From the NCBI GenBank assembly GCA_033297205.1, contig MU859088.1, positions 62,001-126,000 on the forward strand: 64,000 nt of DNA, given 5' to 3'. This DNA is from Pseudoneurospora amorphoporcata. Lineage: Eukaryota; Ascomycota; Sordariomycetes; Sordariales; Sordariaceae. The stretch's first letter is position 1, and every line of letters starts with the position of its first letter. This document shows positions 9,398 to 21,754 of this stretch, piece by piece. Both the position numbers and the translations under genes were made by a program. The notes under the pieces are model-generated. The model searched no databases. It was not told the origin of the DNA and saw only the letters and a list, made by a program, of their open reading frames with translations.

Positions 9398-11173
9398 ATG
9401 CTTTGCTCACGTATGTTCTAGCTTAACCTTGGCCTTGTGCGGCGCTGTGCTAACCGATTGACGCAGTATCCGGAGAGGTTCCCGAGGAGCCTGTTGTCTC
9501 GAAGAAGACCGGTACGCAGCACTATTCTCTGTCATTGTTGTCACCATCAGCGAGATCCCACTATTCCCACTGCTTTCACCAATTCATCCAGCAACACCCC
9601 ACGCCACGTTACCACGACATCCCGACTGTGATACCATGCTGACATATTCTAGGCGCCGTCTTCGAGAAGCGATTGATCGAAAAGTACATTCAAGAGAATC
9701 ACAAAGAGCCCGGTACCGATGAAGAGCTAGACGTCGAAGACCTCCTCCCCATCAAGACAAATCGGATCGTCCGCCCCCGCCCCCCGCAGTTCACGTCTAT
9801 CCCATCGATGCTCAAGGCTTTTCAGGATGAATGGGACGCCCTGGTACTAGAGTCATACAACACCAGGCAACAACTGGCGAGGACAAGGGAGGAACTGGCC
9901 ACGGCGCTCTACCAGAACGATGCCGCCGTCCGCGTGATTGCTCGCTTGACCAAGGAGCGCGACGAGGCCCGCGAGGCCCTTTCCAGACTCACAGTCACGG
10001 CTTCCGCTGGCGGCGCCGCGACTCGTGGCGATGATGCTATGGCGGTGGATAGCGAGGGTCTTCCCGAGGCCTTGGCGGCACATGTTGACCAGGTTCAGGC
10101 TGAGTACGTTACTGTTAACTTTCCTTCTTCGTTCAACATACATACGACTTACTAACAACCACGATAACAGAAAGCAAAAGGGCCGCAAGAAGCGACCAGT
10201 CCCCGAAGGCTGGGCCACCCCAGAAGATGTTTCCGCTCTCCAACAAACCGCCTACACAGATCTCCCCGTCACGCAAGCAACCTCGCTCGCTCTTAACGCT
10301 GGTTATGCGGCAGTCGGTGGATTGGACGGCAAGGTGGACCTCTACTCGGTCGAAGCCAAGGCACACGAGCGCTCTCTGGAGATTGGCGAGCCGGTAACCG
10401 CCACGGTATGGATCAGCAACAAGGTCGTCTCGGCCACTTCCAGGGGCAGTGTCAAGGCTGTCGAGGGCGGTGTCGAGACGGGTTCTGTTACGGAGCACGC
10501 TGGTGTCGTGACGGGTCTGGCTGTGCACCCCGGCGAGCAGATTCTTGCTTCGGTGGGCGTGGATAAGGGCATCATCTTTTACGATTTGCAGTCGCTGCAG
10601 CGTGTGGCGCGTGTTTATACTGATGCTGGTATGTACCTGATCCTTTCCCCCCCTCCTCTTCCATCACAAGTAATACTAATAAACGCATCATCAGAACTCA
10701 CATCCTGCGCCTTCCATCCTGACGGGCATCTCTTTGCCGCCGGCACGCAATCCGGCCTGATCGAGATCTTCGACACCAAGACCCTGCAGCGCATGGCCAA
10801 CTTCACCTTGGGAGCCCCCGTCAAGACCCTCGTGTTCTCCGAAAACGGCTTCTGGTTCGCCGCCACCGGCGTCGGCCAGTCCTCGGTCACCGTCTTCGAC
10901 CTCCGCAAGGAAGGGGACGCCGCGCGGGCCAAGGAGCTCCAGACCGGTGACGTCTCCGGTCTTGCCTGGGATTACACGGGCCAGTACCTCGTCACTGCGG
11001 GATCGCAGGGCGTTACGGTGCAGCAGTATGTCAAGGCTAGCAAGTCGTGGACGGAGCCGTTGCGGACGAGCACGCCTGCCGTGGCGGTGCAGTGGGGTGA
11101 CAAGGCGAGGCAGTTGGTGGCTGTAAGCAGGGAGGGTGTGGTTTCGGTGCTGGAGCCGCAGCAGAGCGAGTAG
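9398..11173 (+). CDS. prp19: Pre-mRNA-processing factor 19 (U-box E3 ubiquitin ligase, WD40), 481 aa, five exons
   Basis: Exons are 9398-9410, 9467-9511, 9653-10103, 10171-10628 and 10695-11173; all four introns have GT..AG ends and keep the frame. The first exon codes only four residues plus one base. The N-terminus MLCSLSGEVPEEPV then KTGAVFEKRLIEKYI is the U-box of Prp19/Pso4, which has no metal-binding cysteines. Residues about 60-150 form the coiled coil for tetramerisation (FQDEWDALVLESYNTRQQL), with KGRKKRPVPEGWA after it. From about 185 to the end are WD40 blades (GYAAVGGLDGKVDLYSVE, FHPDGHLFAAGTQSGLIEI). Prp19 is the scaffold ligase of the spliceosomal NTC complex and also acts in DNA repair, in the nucleus. 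The length is normal (about 480-505). Identification is secure; the micro-exon is supported by the need for MLC at the start. Confidence 0.95.
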
Positions 11174-12669
11174 GATCGCATTGGGAAATATGAAAGGCCG
11201 GACTCGGAGGAGAAAGTCCAGGACGATGATGAGGACGAGGAGGAGGCCAGGACAAACACAAAATATGAACAGCATGTACAGTAATTCATTTGGTATTCAA
11301 AAAGGGCTGGCTCGTGATAGATAGGTTTGGAGCCTCGGAGTACTATCGGGAGCTGTTTGTGTCTATGAAGCTCAGGGCATATTTGTCATGGTTATCCATT
11401 GCAGCAGTATCCAGTCATGAGAACGAAAGCCAGTGAGTTTTCGGTGATTTCCGCGTCACGATTTGACTCTGTGTATCTTCTCACTTTTGGCATTCCATGG
11501 GCAATGGATGGTAATTGTTGTCTTTCCCATGATCATTCGATATTGGACCCTGATAGAGTCTACGACGAGTCCCAGGGGATAGAGTAACCTGATAGGCTGG
11601 CGGCTGTTTTGTTCCTGAATGCCCGAAGCGGGATGGAGGCGCAATTCGAGCCCCTTGGGTTTCTGTTAAGGATGCAGCACTTGGTCGCGCTGATTGGTTC
11701 GCAACAATAGTAACGCACTAACAGAATAGCTCAAGCTTTGCGCTTAGCTCCCGTCCTCCGCCTTGTTGGTCAAGGTCAAGTCCAAATGCCATGAAAGACA
11801 CCAGCTGTGATGTCGAAGAATGACATTGTATTTTAGGAAAAGGCCATCCCTCATGTTACTCAACTCAGAGATCAAAGGTAGCACTATCACACATTATTTC
11901 AGTCGCGCCTGGGAGCTAGATGGGACCGTGTAACAGCTGATGTCCACCGCGCTAACAGAAGGTTGGCAATGGAGCCCCTCATGGATCGATTGTGTGACCA
12001 AGCACAACTACCTTGACTTCCCCTGTGGTTGCCATAATACAACGGAAGGGCTTCCCTCAACTATTCCCTTTCGTGAGAACCTTGGGAAGAATCTTGGTCA
12101 CGTCTTTCGCTCTGTGTATCACATAACATTGAACGCTTCCTTCCTTTGTTCATCGAGACCATTTCCATCGGTCACCGTGACAGCTGTTATCTTAAATCAC
12201 CCCACTCGGTCAACAACAAACAGACAACACGCTATTCGCTCATTTGCTGACCAAGCTGCGTGAGCAAATCTGCGTTTGCCGCCACCGAACCCGAGGCTGC
12301 AGACAGACAGCTCTCCTTCAACCCTGACCTGGCTTTGCCTGGTCACCATCCAGCATTACGGGCCAATTGGTCTGATTTTCCTTTCTTTTCAACACGTGCA
12401 CGATATCCAATCCTCGCACAGATCTGGTATCCAACGGGGTGGTTCGGCTTCTTCCTGGTCGTGTCGTTCATCACCAGCGGCAAGGGGGAGCCCGAAAGCT
12501 CGAGGTCTAACTGTTTTTAGTCCGTGCATTGCCGCGGAGGCGACTGTGAGCAGCAACAGCGGCAGTAAACAAGCAATTCACCCAACCAAACACCGACACC
12601 ATTCAACACTGCACCGCGACACATTCGGCATTTGTCGAATCACCTCGTTCCATCTCTTCCCCCGTCACT
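11174..12669. other. Intergenic region
   Basis: It contains the PRP19 3' region and the promoter of the RING protein. Open frames up to 136 codons (12276-12686) overlap the promoter side and show no coding character. No repeat or RNA gene is seen. Confidence 0.5.
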
Positions 12670-15053
12670 ATGGACGCGGCGGATGACTGGTTTGGTGCAG
12701 ACGAGGGCGATTTCTTGTACCAGGTTGATCATCAGCTTGTCGCCGAGGGCGCAGTGGAATTTGAGGACCATTACCAAGACCATTTGGAGGACAACGACAA
12801 CAACGACAGCAGCGACTTTGACATCGACCTCGAGGACTACAACGGCGACCTAATTGGAGTGGACTTGGACAACGACATAGTGGGCAACGACATCGATCTG
12901 TCGGATATTGACATTGACGACGACCGCAACTTTGAATTCCGCGACCTTTCGCTCGAGCTCGAAGGAGAAGAAGAGGGTCACTTCAACATTGACGGCCCGC
13001 TGTCGCCCCGCCATCCCATCCAGAGCCCACATTCCCCACAGTCTCCGTCATCTAGCGACTCTAGCCTCCCTGGATTCGACATCGACCTCGGTCTTCCCTA
13101 CGACTTTGACCACGACTCCGGTCTCGACATTCCCGGCTTTAGCAGCAGCAGCAGCAGCGGCTCCTTAACAGATACCGACAACGAAGAAGAAGAAGACGAC
13201 GAGAACGAAGACAACGAAGACACCTCTAGCGAGGAAAGCGACAACGATTCCGATTCCTCTGTCGAACGCCGTGTCCGCGAACAGTTTGACATCTTCGAAG
13301 CCACCGCACGTATCGAGGCGCGTCTCGACCAACTAGAGCAACGCCGCCAGCTATTTGTGCAGGGACTGGCTGAGGCGCGTCGGCGGTTCGAATCGATTGC
13401 CGGAGAGGATAACCGCCTGGGCCGCGCACAAAATCGTCACCACCCGTATCGCGTGCCGGCTCTGCTTGACCGTCGCCGTGCAGCAGCACAACAACAAGGT
13501 GGGGGAGGTGCTTCAGGTCTGGGTGAAGGAGCAGCAGCACCACGAAACAACAACGCCGGCAGACTGGACGAACTAGTCGAGATGGAAGTAGGATGGCCGG
13601 GTGGCCGGGCGGCAGGCAGACGCACTCCCGCCGCCGCCAATAACAACCACAACCACAACAACCCCGCGCAACAAGACAACCAAATTGTCATCGACCTCAC
13701 CTCAGATTTGGAAGATTCCGACGCCGAACCTCTTGCTGCCCCTCTTCGACTTGGTCGAGCCATAGGAGATCGCCGTAACCGCCCTTCAGCATCAGTTGAA
13801 GCACGTCGCGCAGCACGAGCACGCCGCGCAGTGTCCGCCAACGCCAACAACAACAACAACAACGGCGCCGCCGCTGGTGCTCCTCCTGCCAACCAAGCTG
13901 GCAACGGATTCGCCGAGGTCATCGACCTTACGCTGGACGATGACGACCCCGCCCCAGCTGGCCCAGCTGCTGCTGCTCCTGGTGGTCACCGCAACAACCG
14001 CCGAGGAAACATCGAACGCAGCCGCAGGCCTGTGAGCCGTCGCCCGGCCGCCAACGAACTCATTGTCGACCTAGGCGAAGTCGACTCAGACGACGACGAC
14101 GCCATCGCTCGCGCCGCTCATCGCCCAGGACCAGCACCTAATTTTAACCAAGCCCGCATCCGTCCCCCAGCCGCCGCCGGTAGAGCCGCGCGCGCAGGCG
14201 GCGGCGGCGGTGGTGGTGGTGGTGGTCGTGTAGGCGGCATGATTGATAATTTCTTCCAGCTCATCCGCATGGGTGCCTTCGCTGGTGGTCTCCGACCGGA
14301 CCTCGAAGTTCAGCTCATCGGCTTGGACGCAAACAACAACCCTTTGGGAAGAAACCTACCGAACTTCAACTACGCTAACAACGGACGAAACGGAGCAGCC
14401 GCCGCAGCCGCCGCCGCTGCTGCTGTTGCTGCGGCAGAGCAAGCAAGGAACGCCAACGCGCCCCCGCCGGCTAGAGAGGGGTTCACGAGGGCTACGGGAG
14501 AGGATCTGGCTATTGTGTGCCCGAGCTGTGAGCAGGAGCTGGCTTATGATCCGGATGAGGAGGAGCGGAACCAGAAAGCTGCTGCTGGTGGTGGTGGACC
14601 GGCGCCGAAGAAGGCGAGGACTAGGAAGGATCGCGAGGAACACTTCTTTTGGGCGGTTAAGGAGTGTGGGCATGTGAGTTACCTACCTGCCTTCCTTCCC
14701 ACCCAACGTTATATACTCTCGCGATGCTCTCCCAGGCTGAGCTGAGCACAGTCTGAGCATAGCGTCAGCATTGACCTCAACCAACCAAGCAAGCAAGCAA
14801 AGAACTGGACTCAAGAGAACAAATACTGACTTTGACGAACGAAACGAAATAGGTCTACTGCAAGAAATGCTTCGAAAACCGCAAGTGCACAAAGAACACG
14901 GGCTTCAAACTCAAGGATCAGGGGTCCTCCGGTGCGGCTGGTACTAGTGCTAGCGGTCGTGCGGCGGCCAAGACTCAACTAATCCTTTGCGCCGTGGACG
15001 ATTGCTCGGCTGAAGTTGGTGTCAAGACCGCTTGGGTTGGGTTGTTCTTGTGA
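12670..15053 (+). CDS. RING-finger protein with multiple SUMO-interaction motifs, probable SUMO-targeted ubiquitin ligase (Slx8/RNF4-like), 734 aa
   Basis: Exons are 12670-14673 and 14853-15053, with donor CATGTGAGT and acceptor AAATAG. The N-terminal 130 residues are strongly acidic, with DLSDIDIDDD at about 77-86. Hydrophobic-acidic SUMO-interaction motifs follow: IVIDLTSDLEDSD at about 339, VIDLTLDDDD at about 417 and LIVDLGEVDSDDDD at about 462. Low-complexity Asn, Ala and Gly runs lie between them. The C-terminus has a RING: CPSC at about 617, a 40-residue insertion, CGHVYCKKC at about 667 and a closing CAVDDC. The intron splits the RING between H and V. Clustered SIMs plus a C-terminal RING define SUMO-targeted ubiquitin ligases, nuclear enzymes that ubiquitinate SUMO-bearing proteins in genome maintenance. 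That role is inferred; the long loop and the CxxxxC last pair are atypical. Confidence 0.8.
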
Positions 15054-18000
15054 GCTTTTATTTAGTCTGGATGGATAGATGGAGCTCGGTGGACATCGTT
15101 GACGGGGGGGGGGGTATCTTTAACCCCATTTGTGATTGTCGGCGGTCTACACGAATGAATGACCAAGACCACGGTGGACGAGACGAGGGTGGACGACGAC
15201 AGCATGACTACGACAAAAAGTTGTGTCATCCGGCTTTTCCTCATGGTCGTTTTCTCTAGGTATTCTACGACAACCTCCTCCCCGGTCACCTTTTGCTTTT
15301 ACAACGAAGGGCGTTTCTTTTTTTTTTCGGTCGGCAACATTGCTCTTCTTTTCACAGATGGGCATCCCGACCCTTTTTCGCGCCTCTCCTCAAGGGTGCT
15401 TCTCTCGGTTCTCTTCCGACGTTCGTTCTCACCTCACCATCTCACGGCCTATCCTGGTTTTTACGGATGTCGGCAGTCTGCTTATACATAGTGGCATAGC
15501 GGAATATAGCATGGCACGGCTAGGATGTGTTGGACGGTATTTTCGGCTGGGGGTTTTTGCTCTTTTGCGTTATTGCGGTTGGACTTTATAGATGGATGGG
15601 TTGATGGGCATATCTTCTTTCATAGAGGATGCTTCTCGTTTCTTTTCCTCTTTGTCTGGTTTCGTTTTACTGGAACAACGCATGGATGGACGGATGGATG
15701 GGAAAATATGGCTAAGGGTTGGTTGGCGTTGTTGGATTTTGTATTACTATGTAGGTATGGTATGGTATGAAACATCGATGTACCTACCTATACCGTTACT
15801 GATTTCCCTCTTGCCTATATGTCTCTGTTGGTTTATTGTTCGCTTTCGATGATGGACACAGCACGGGTACCTAAGGTACCAGGAGGGAATTCTAACGACA
15901 AATGATGTTGGATTGGTGGGCAATCAGGACGGTTGGTTGTATTTTACGCTTGCTTTCGTTTTGCTGTTGGAATTCAATGTTCAGTTTCGAAGGTTGGGTG
16001 CTCAACATGCATGGATCCTCTGATGTTCCATTGAGAGGGCAGTTCACGGATAACATAGGTAGAGTCTATCACAAGGCAGGTGCAAAAATGTTTCTTTGCC
16101 TCAGTCCCGTCCCTCCAAAGCGCCGATCATTTTCTTTCCATTGTGAGTGACGGGATGCTGATCTTTGTGCATGCAGATGGCGGGTGCGATGTTGTACCGA
16201 CCGTCAAAATTTTCACTTCTTTACTCGTACCTACGCTACTCGTCTGCGCAATGGGTCTGACAGGGCGTTTCTAGCCCAGACGAGTACCTTACCTGATGGG
16301 TTTCTGTCAGCTTCCAGCCTTCTTTCTTCCTTCCTAACTTACTAAATTTATCCTTCCCTCACCCGGTTGATCACGTCAACGCGAACTTCCATTCCATTAG
16401 GTTCAGGTTGTATGACCGATTCTCCCAACTCCAGCCCCCGTCCTCTGCTCCTGTCCTCTCGTCTTTTTTACCTGCAGTCTTTGCCTAAGGTACTCCGGGC
16501 TCCTCGGCATCCATCTTTCTTTTCAGTGCTCTGCTTCATTTTTGCCGACACTCCTCAGCTCTTTTTCATTCCCGCCCGCCTGGCTTTCTATCTCCTCGCC
16601 TTCAACCTTCCTCGTCTCGCCAGATCATATTATTGTATTAGATATGACCTTTAGCCCTCTCTGCTCTGCCCACTTGCAGCTTCAGGTTGTTCAGTTACCT
16701 CGCTCTCTCCCTGCAGTCCTGTCACCTCAATCATTGAAAAAGCGAACGTCACGGTTGTTCAGTCTTCTTGTTCTACTGCCACTCCGCGTTTCATCGATGC
16801 TCTCTTTCCCTGGTCCATTTCCTCTTCCTTCATTTGAGACGGGAGTCTAACTTGCCTACCTACCGTACTTGGTCATTAGAATAGAGCTTCGAGTGTCGCA
16901 ATCTGCCTCTCCCTTTAACATGGCTCTTTGGGCCCATCCTTACATCCTTTCTTTTTTTGCTTGTTGAACATTTTCTTCATCAATGTACCCACACAAGACA
17001 CAACCACAATACGACGGGCCGATAAACTTCGGGCAGCTCTCGGGCCCGGATTGTCCGCGGGCCCGTCTTTTGATGTGCACGATCCACCTGATCTGGGCAG
17101 GTCGAAATTTGAGAAAACTGAAAAGTCCAGAGCCCCCGTATTCTTTCCTTTTCCCTTCCCTAGCGCCATCGATATTTAGCCGTGTCTCCGTGCTAGGTAT
17201 GTACTTACCTAGCGGATGCGGTCCACTTATCATCAACCGCGATCATGATCTTCTTGTGCGCTTTCTATTCCTCTGCTGCCTGTCCTTGTTGTTTTTCTTT
17301 CTGTGCCTGTCCTTGTACCTGTCCTTGTACCTTGCACAATGTTAGCATAACTACGCTCGCGACGGACCCGTGCACCATCTCAATTCCCGAACCGTGGCGG
17401 CGCTGGGGCTCTTGGGTAAAACCCGAGATTAATATTCCGCTACGGGGCAAGCATCCGCTTTTTTCTCTTCTCCTTCTTTGCTTGGTTTTTCCGCTGCTTG
17501 CTCGGCTGAAGCCCAGGACCAGGTTCCTGGAATTTGTATCCACATGGAAATGACGGAACTCGTAGAAAACTCATGCCCGCAACTCGGGCCGATCCCCACG
17601 ATATCAGCCCAAGCCGTTTTCGGGATGCTGCTCCGAAATTTTCAGGGCTCTTTCTGGGGTCGATTTATAGAGGATCCAGTGGTCTCCAGCGGTCCCCAGA
17701 AGCTCCGCTTTGCTGATTTGCCTCTACTGTACATCCGAGATATGTACACGCAGATACTGTACAAGCTTACAACCGCGACATCATCGGCATGTCAATCGCA
17801 TGTGCCGACGCGACGTTTTCAGACGGGTGATTTCAACAAACATGTCGATAAAAGCTACGAAATCCTCCGACCGATCCGAACGAGGACCCGGAGCCGAACC
17901 GAGGGACACGTGGCTTGGCGATTCACTCGCGCGAAGGGAATGTCTCATAGCTGATGCTTGTTAGGTATGTACCTGAACGAGATGGTTGCGGTTGTACACT

Positions 18001-19086
18001 ACCAGAGGGAGGCCCACTGACAGCAAGTTGATGGGCAGACCCCGAGCGACGTTATCGTGAGATGCTCTTGGCACACTTGCTCGCTACCGCTAGGGCGTCG
18101 TTCTCAAAAGGTTTGGTGGGGATGGCGCTAACCCATTGGAGCTTTAGCTGAGAGGCTTGGTACCGACCTGCTGTGCAGTGTAGCACTGAGGCTGCCTGCA
18201 AACACCATGTCAGTCAGTGCTAGATTTGTCAATGGTCCAGACTTTGTCGGACTGGGCTCCGAACTACGTCACAGGTATGATCATGATAATATGGAGGGCA
18301 TGCGGTGTGGTTGTACCAAGTGTCTCGCTCGCAGAGATGGTGGTGTACCGTAGAAACTCGAACTGGCAAACCGCTTTCCCTGTTTCTGTGCGAGGTATAT
18401 GGCAGAAATCTGCCAGGAAGAAGCCCAGTCAGCCAAACATACACCAGCAAATGTATCTGCCCAGTTAGTGAAAACTGAAGGACATTGCCCTCCACGTTAA
18501 CTCACATACATTTATATGTACAGGAAGCGGGCTGAGTCTGCCAGCTCCCTGTACATGTCTGCCAGAAAAACAGGAAAAGCTTTCGGCCAGTTTCTCGAGT
18601 TTTTACGGTATTCGGGTCGTATAAAGCGCAGTAAGGAAGCTGGGTTACCGCGCTCGATTTCGCGTTCGGGTTCAAAAAGCTTATTTCTATGCAAGCCGCT
18701 GCACCCAGCTGCAACCACCTGTACTTTTCCTGAATCCCTCAATTGACTAATTAGAAGGCTAGAATTAGGGTATGAAATGTTGGAAGTCTTTCCTGCGATG
18801 CTTACTGCCAGACTGCTCGAAATGGCTAAGTTCACGCAGTAAGAAACCTTCTCATAACGAACGCAACGCAGTAGGAACGATGGTTAAGGGGGCTTAGCAT
18901 GCCTTAAGAGCGCTTTAGTGCAACTGGGTGCATCGAATTGTTTGGAACTTCGGATGGTTCTACTGTCGCGGAGTTAGCAACATGCGTTGAACCGACTGAC
19001 GAGACTTCTCTCGAGAGAGGTTTTAAACCTCATCTTTGGCATCCGAAAGAGATCCTTTGTGTTGTGACTTCTGCAAACGTCACAAC
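15054..19086. other. 4-kb gene-poor spacer
   Basis: Many open frames under 125 codons are present on both strands, rich in Phe, Ser and Leu, as expected from pyrimidine-rich non-coding DNA. I see no conserved domain. It includes a G run at about 15103-15113, GTACCTA words near 15780 and 17200, and an inverted repeat at 18516-18556. The last kilobase should carry the promoter of the secreted amidohydrolase. Confidence 0.45.
18516..18556. repeat. Inverted repeat, 13-bp arms
   Basis: ATGTACAGGAAGC at 18516-18528 and GCTCCCTGTACAT at 18544-18556 are inverted copies with one mismatch and a 15-nt spacer. The role is unknown; no gene end lies close by. Confidence 0.7.
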
Positions 19087-20446
19087 ATGTTGCTCAAAAC
19101 CGCTTCCACGCTGCTATGCCTCCTCACCCTCGCGGGTGAGGCTATCGCCGGGGTTCACTCTAAGCCCAGTGCGCAGATTGCCAATATCATCAAGCAGGCC
19201 AAGAAAGGTAAAGGGGTCCTTGGCTATTTGATGATTTGCTAACAGGCTGGACAGATGGTATCGACTTGGAAGCACTTCCCTTCGCCCAAGCCGCCTTCCG
19301 CTCCATTGAGGAGATCAAGGAAGCTGCCCAGAATCAGACTCGTTACGACTTTCGCAATGCCTCAAGGATTGACGTTCATGTCCATGCCGTTCCCGGTTTC
19401 TACTATGACTTGATTCCCGTGACCTCAGGCTCTCCTACTCCCAAGTGGAGTGTCCAGGAGCATCTACAGTTCATGGCAGACCATGGTGAGTTAGATTATC
19501 TTCGGAGAAGCCATGAGTTGTGACATGGACTAATAACGCTTTTCTCAGACATTTCCCGTAGCATTATCTCCATATCAACACCTGATTCTATAGTCTTCCA
19601 CGGAAATGAAGCATATACCACTGGTCTTGCTCGTCTGCTGAACGAGTGGCTCGCTGAGCTCAAGCAAAGTTTTCCCGATCGGTTCAGCTTTTATGCTGTC
19701 ATGCCCCTACCTTACAACACCGCCGCCCTCAAAGAAGCTCAATACGCCCTCTCGTCACTTGGTGCCCTCGGCCTTGGCCTGCTCACCAATCACGAAGGTT
19801 ACTACCTTGGTAACGCTGCTCTGGCACCCTTCTTCGAGGCTCTCAACAACACTGTTTCCGGCGGCCCGCACGTCTGCTTCGTTCACCCAACCGATCCTTT
19901 GATGCGCGTTGATAACGGCTCCTCTATCATTGTGGCAAACCCAACCACATATGCCACGGGCTTTGTGGAGTTCTACTTTGAGACAGCTCGGACTCTGATG
20001 GATCTTGTCCTCAGTCAAACACTGATCAAGTACACGAACGTCAGGTGGCAGATTTCTCATGTGGGCGGGGCGTTCCCAGCCATTGAGGATCGATTCCTGA
20101 AGATGAGCCCGGCGTTGGAGAAGCTGGCCAAGCAGGCTTTGAATTCCAGAGTCTGGTATGACAGCGCCGGCCCGACTTACTTTGCTCAGGTCAAGGGGCT
20201 GTTGGGCTACGGTGTCCCTAGTTCCCAGCTGGTCTATGGCAGTGTAAGTCTTCCAGTTCCTGTGATGATTGTGTGCGAGGAGGACACATGCTAACTCTTG
20301 GGGTCGTTCAGGACTTTCCGTACTCGCAGTTTCCCTATGATGCTGCTGCGAAGGCCATCGTCGATGCCGACTTCCTCACCCAGCTGGAGAAGACGGCGCT
20401 GTTTGAGACCAATGTGGAGGATATGTTTGGAGTGCACTTCCAGTAA
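19087..20446 (+). CDS. Secreted amidohydrolase (amidohydrolase-2/ACMSD-like family), 393 aa, four exons
   Basis: Exons are 19087-19207, 19255-19485, 19549-20243 and 20312-20446; three introns of 47-68 nt have CTAAC or CTAAT branch words. Residues 1-22 form a signal peptide (MLLKTASTLLCLLTLAGEA). The metal site of the family is visible: HVH at 82-84, FVHPTDP in the middle, ISHVGGAFP later, and the Asp of SDFPYSQFP at about 350, in the order H.H, H, H, D. This family includes aminocarboxymuconate-semialdehyde decarboxylase and fungal decarboxylases of aromatic acids such as 6-methylsalicylate and salicylate. A zinc-dependent non-oxidative decarboxylation of an aromatic acid is therefore the best guess, outside the cell or in the secretory path. 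The substrate is not known. No biosynthetic cluster surrounds it. Confidence 0.88.
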
Positions 20447-20758
20447 CGGGCACAACCACTGAGAATTTTCACTTTGAAGAGAAATTAGCACTTGTTATGC
20501 ATGCACAGAGACCACCTTTTGTGACCAAACGTTGATTTCTAGGTACCCAGAGGCTTCCATCTTTTCCCCTTATCTCTTCACCTTGCCACATTCCTTCCTA
20601 TTTCTGTTTTCCGTCCGCAACCCGCGACCTTACAAGCCACACCTTCCATTCCCACAGCCACTGGTGCCAGTCGGAAACGTTCCAACCCATCATAGCGGCT
20701 TACCTCCTATCTTCGCCTTACGACTAGGAATCCATCTTCTGCCTGGCCGGCTATTCTT
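20447..20758. other. Convergent 3' spacer
   Basis: This 312-bp stretch separates the 3' ends of the amidohydrolase and the minus-strand hypothetical gene. It is pyrimidine-rich on the plus strand; no distinct terminator structure is seen. Confidence 0.5.
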
Positions 20759-21754
20759 CTAACGCGGTGGTTGCCAAGGAGATGATCGGGCAATCTCTCG
20801 TATTCCCAGGGCATCCGCAATGTCCAAGTAATTTGGTCTTGATCTACGCGGTGCGCTACTGAATCTGTAGTTGGCCTCGTTACTCAGGTCATCTGGGTAG
20901 ATGGGAATAGTGATGTCCTCAACGCCCGAAATATCAGAGAGGAGTAGACGTGCTGTATCTCTTGTCCGAGGCGACGACAACCCTGGGTCCGAAGGTCTCG
21001 CAAGCGGCTGATTGAGGTTGTTGTTACGGCGTGGCCGATAGCCTGACTCGGGGTCGAACTGAGATCTTATGGCAGCCACTCTGCTTGGCACGATCGGAGG
21101 GTCTAAACTTGGGTCTAACATCACGTCAGTAAACGCCCTATTCCAACCGCCGTTGCCGTATCGTTGCCCGTCCTCCATCCATAAGTCTATGGTCCTAAGA
21201 CGACTCGACACCTGGTTGGGGCGTCGAAGGACTGCTTGGAGCTCTCTCTCTAGCTTGTTCTTGCTCCAAACACGCTCGGCATGAGACTCGCTGGAGGATG
21301 TCAGCATAGGTACCACCTTTTACGGGAGGAACTCTTACGGACAACCAACTCACCTGCCCAAAATGGCTCGGAAATACCCGACGTACTCGGCAAACTCCGC
21401 CAAAGTCATTTTGACACTCCAGAGCACGCTCATGTTTTCGTCTTTTTCGTCTTCTCTACTACATGACTCTCGATCGCCAAAGTACCCAAGAGCATGGAGT
21501 GCTGTATTAAGCCGAGAGAGCTCCAACATGCCGTACGCCAGCACGACGAGCAAGTGATGGACCTCCACCATCTCCCTCCTCTCCCGGGGTATTTCTTGGA
21601 GATGATCACCACTCAGCGTCCTCTCGAGCTCCCTGAGAACTCTCGGGATATCCTCGACCAGGGCGGAGAGGTTCGATGGTACCTCGAGGACGAGGATGGG
21701 AACTAACCCGCTGCAGCTGGTCATTAGACCGGTGAGTGCTTCCTGGAACTCCAT
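20759..21754 (-). CDS. Hypothetical protein, two exons, about 310 aa (start uncertain)
   Basis: Exons on the minus strand are 21754-21354 and 21290-20759, joined by a 63-nt intron with GTGAGT donor and CTCCAG acceptor. The junction gives AILGSESHAERVW in one frame. The N-terminal half is helical (LSALVEDIPRVLRELERTL, LVVLAYGMLELSRLNTALH); the C-terminal half is Pro, Ser and Arg-rich and probably disordered, ending SSPWQPPR. I chose the ATG at 21754 because the open frame continues 80 bp upstream without an ATG. A further 5' exon starting MADLVAQIPRPA at about 21912 is possible, but I found no good donor for it. The pattern of an N-terminal helical domain resembles fungal-specific proteins of unknown function. 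No catalytic motif was found. Confidence 0.6.

Noticed and set aside
11630..11660. TTCGAGCCCC resembling a tRNA T-loop
   Set aside because: No acceptor stem, D arm or anticodon arm can be built around it.
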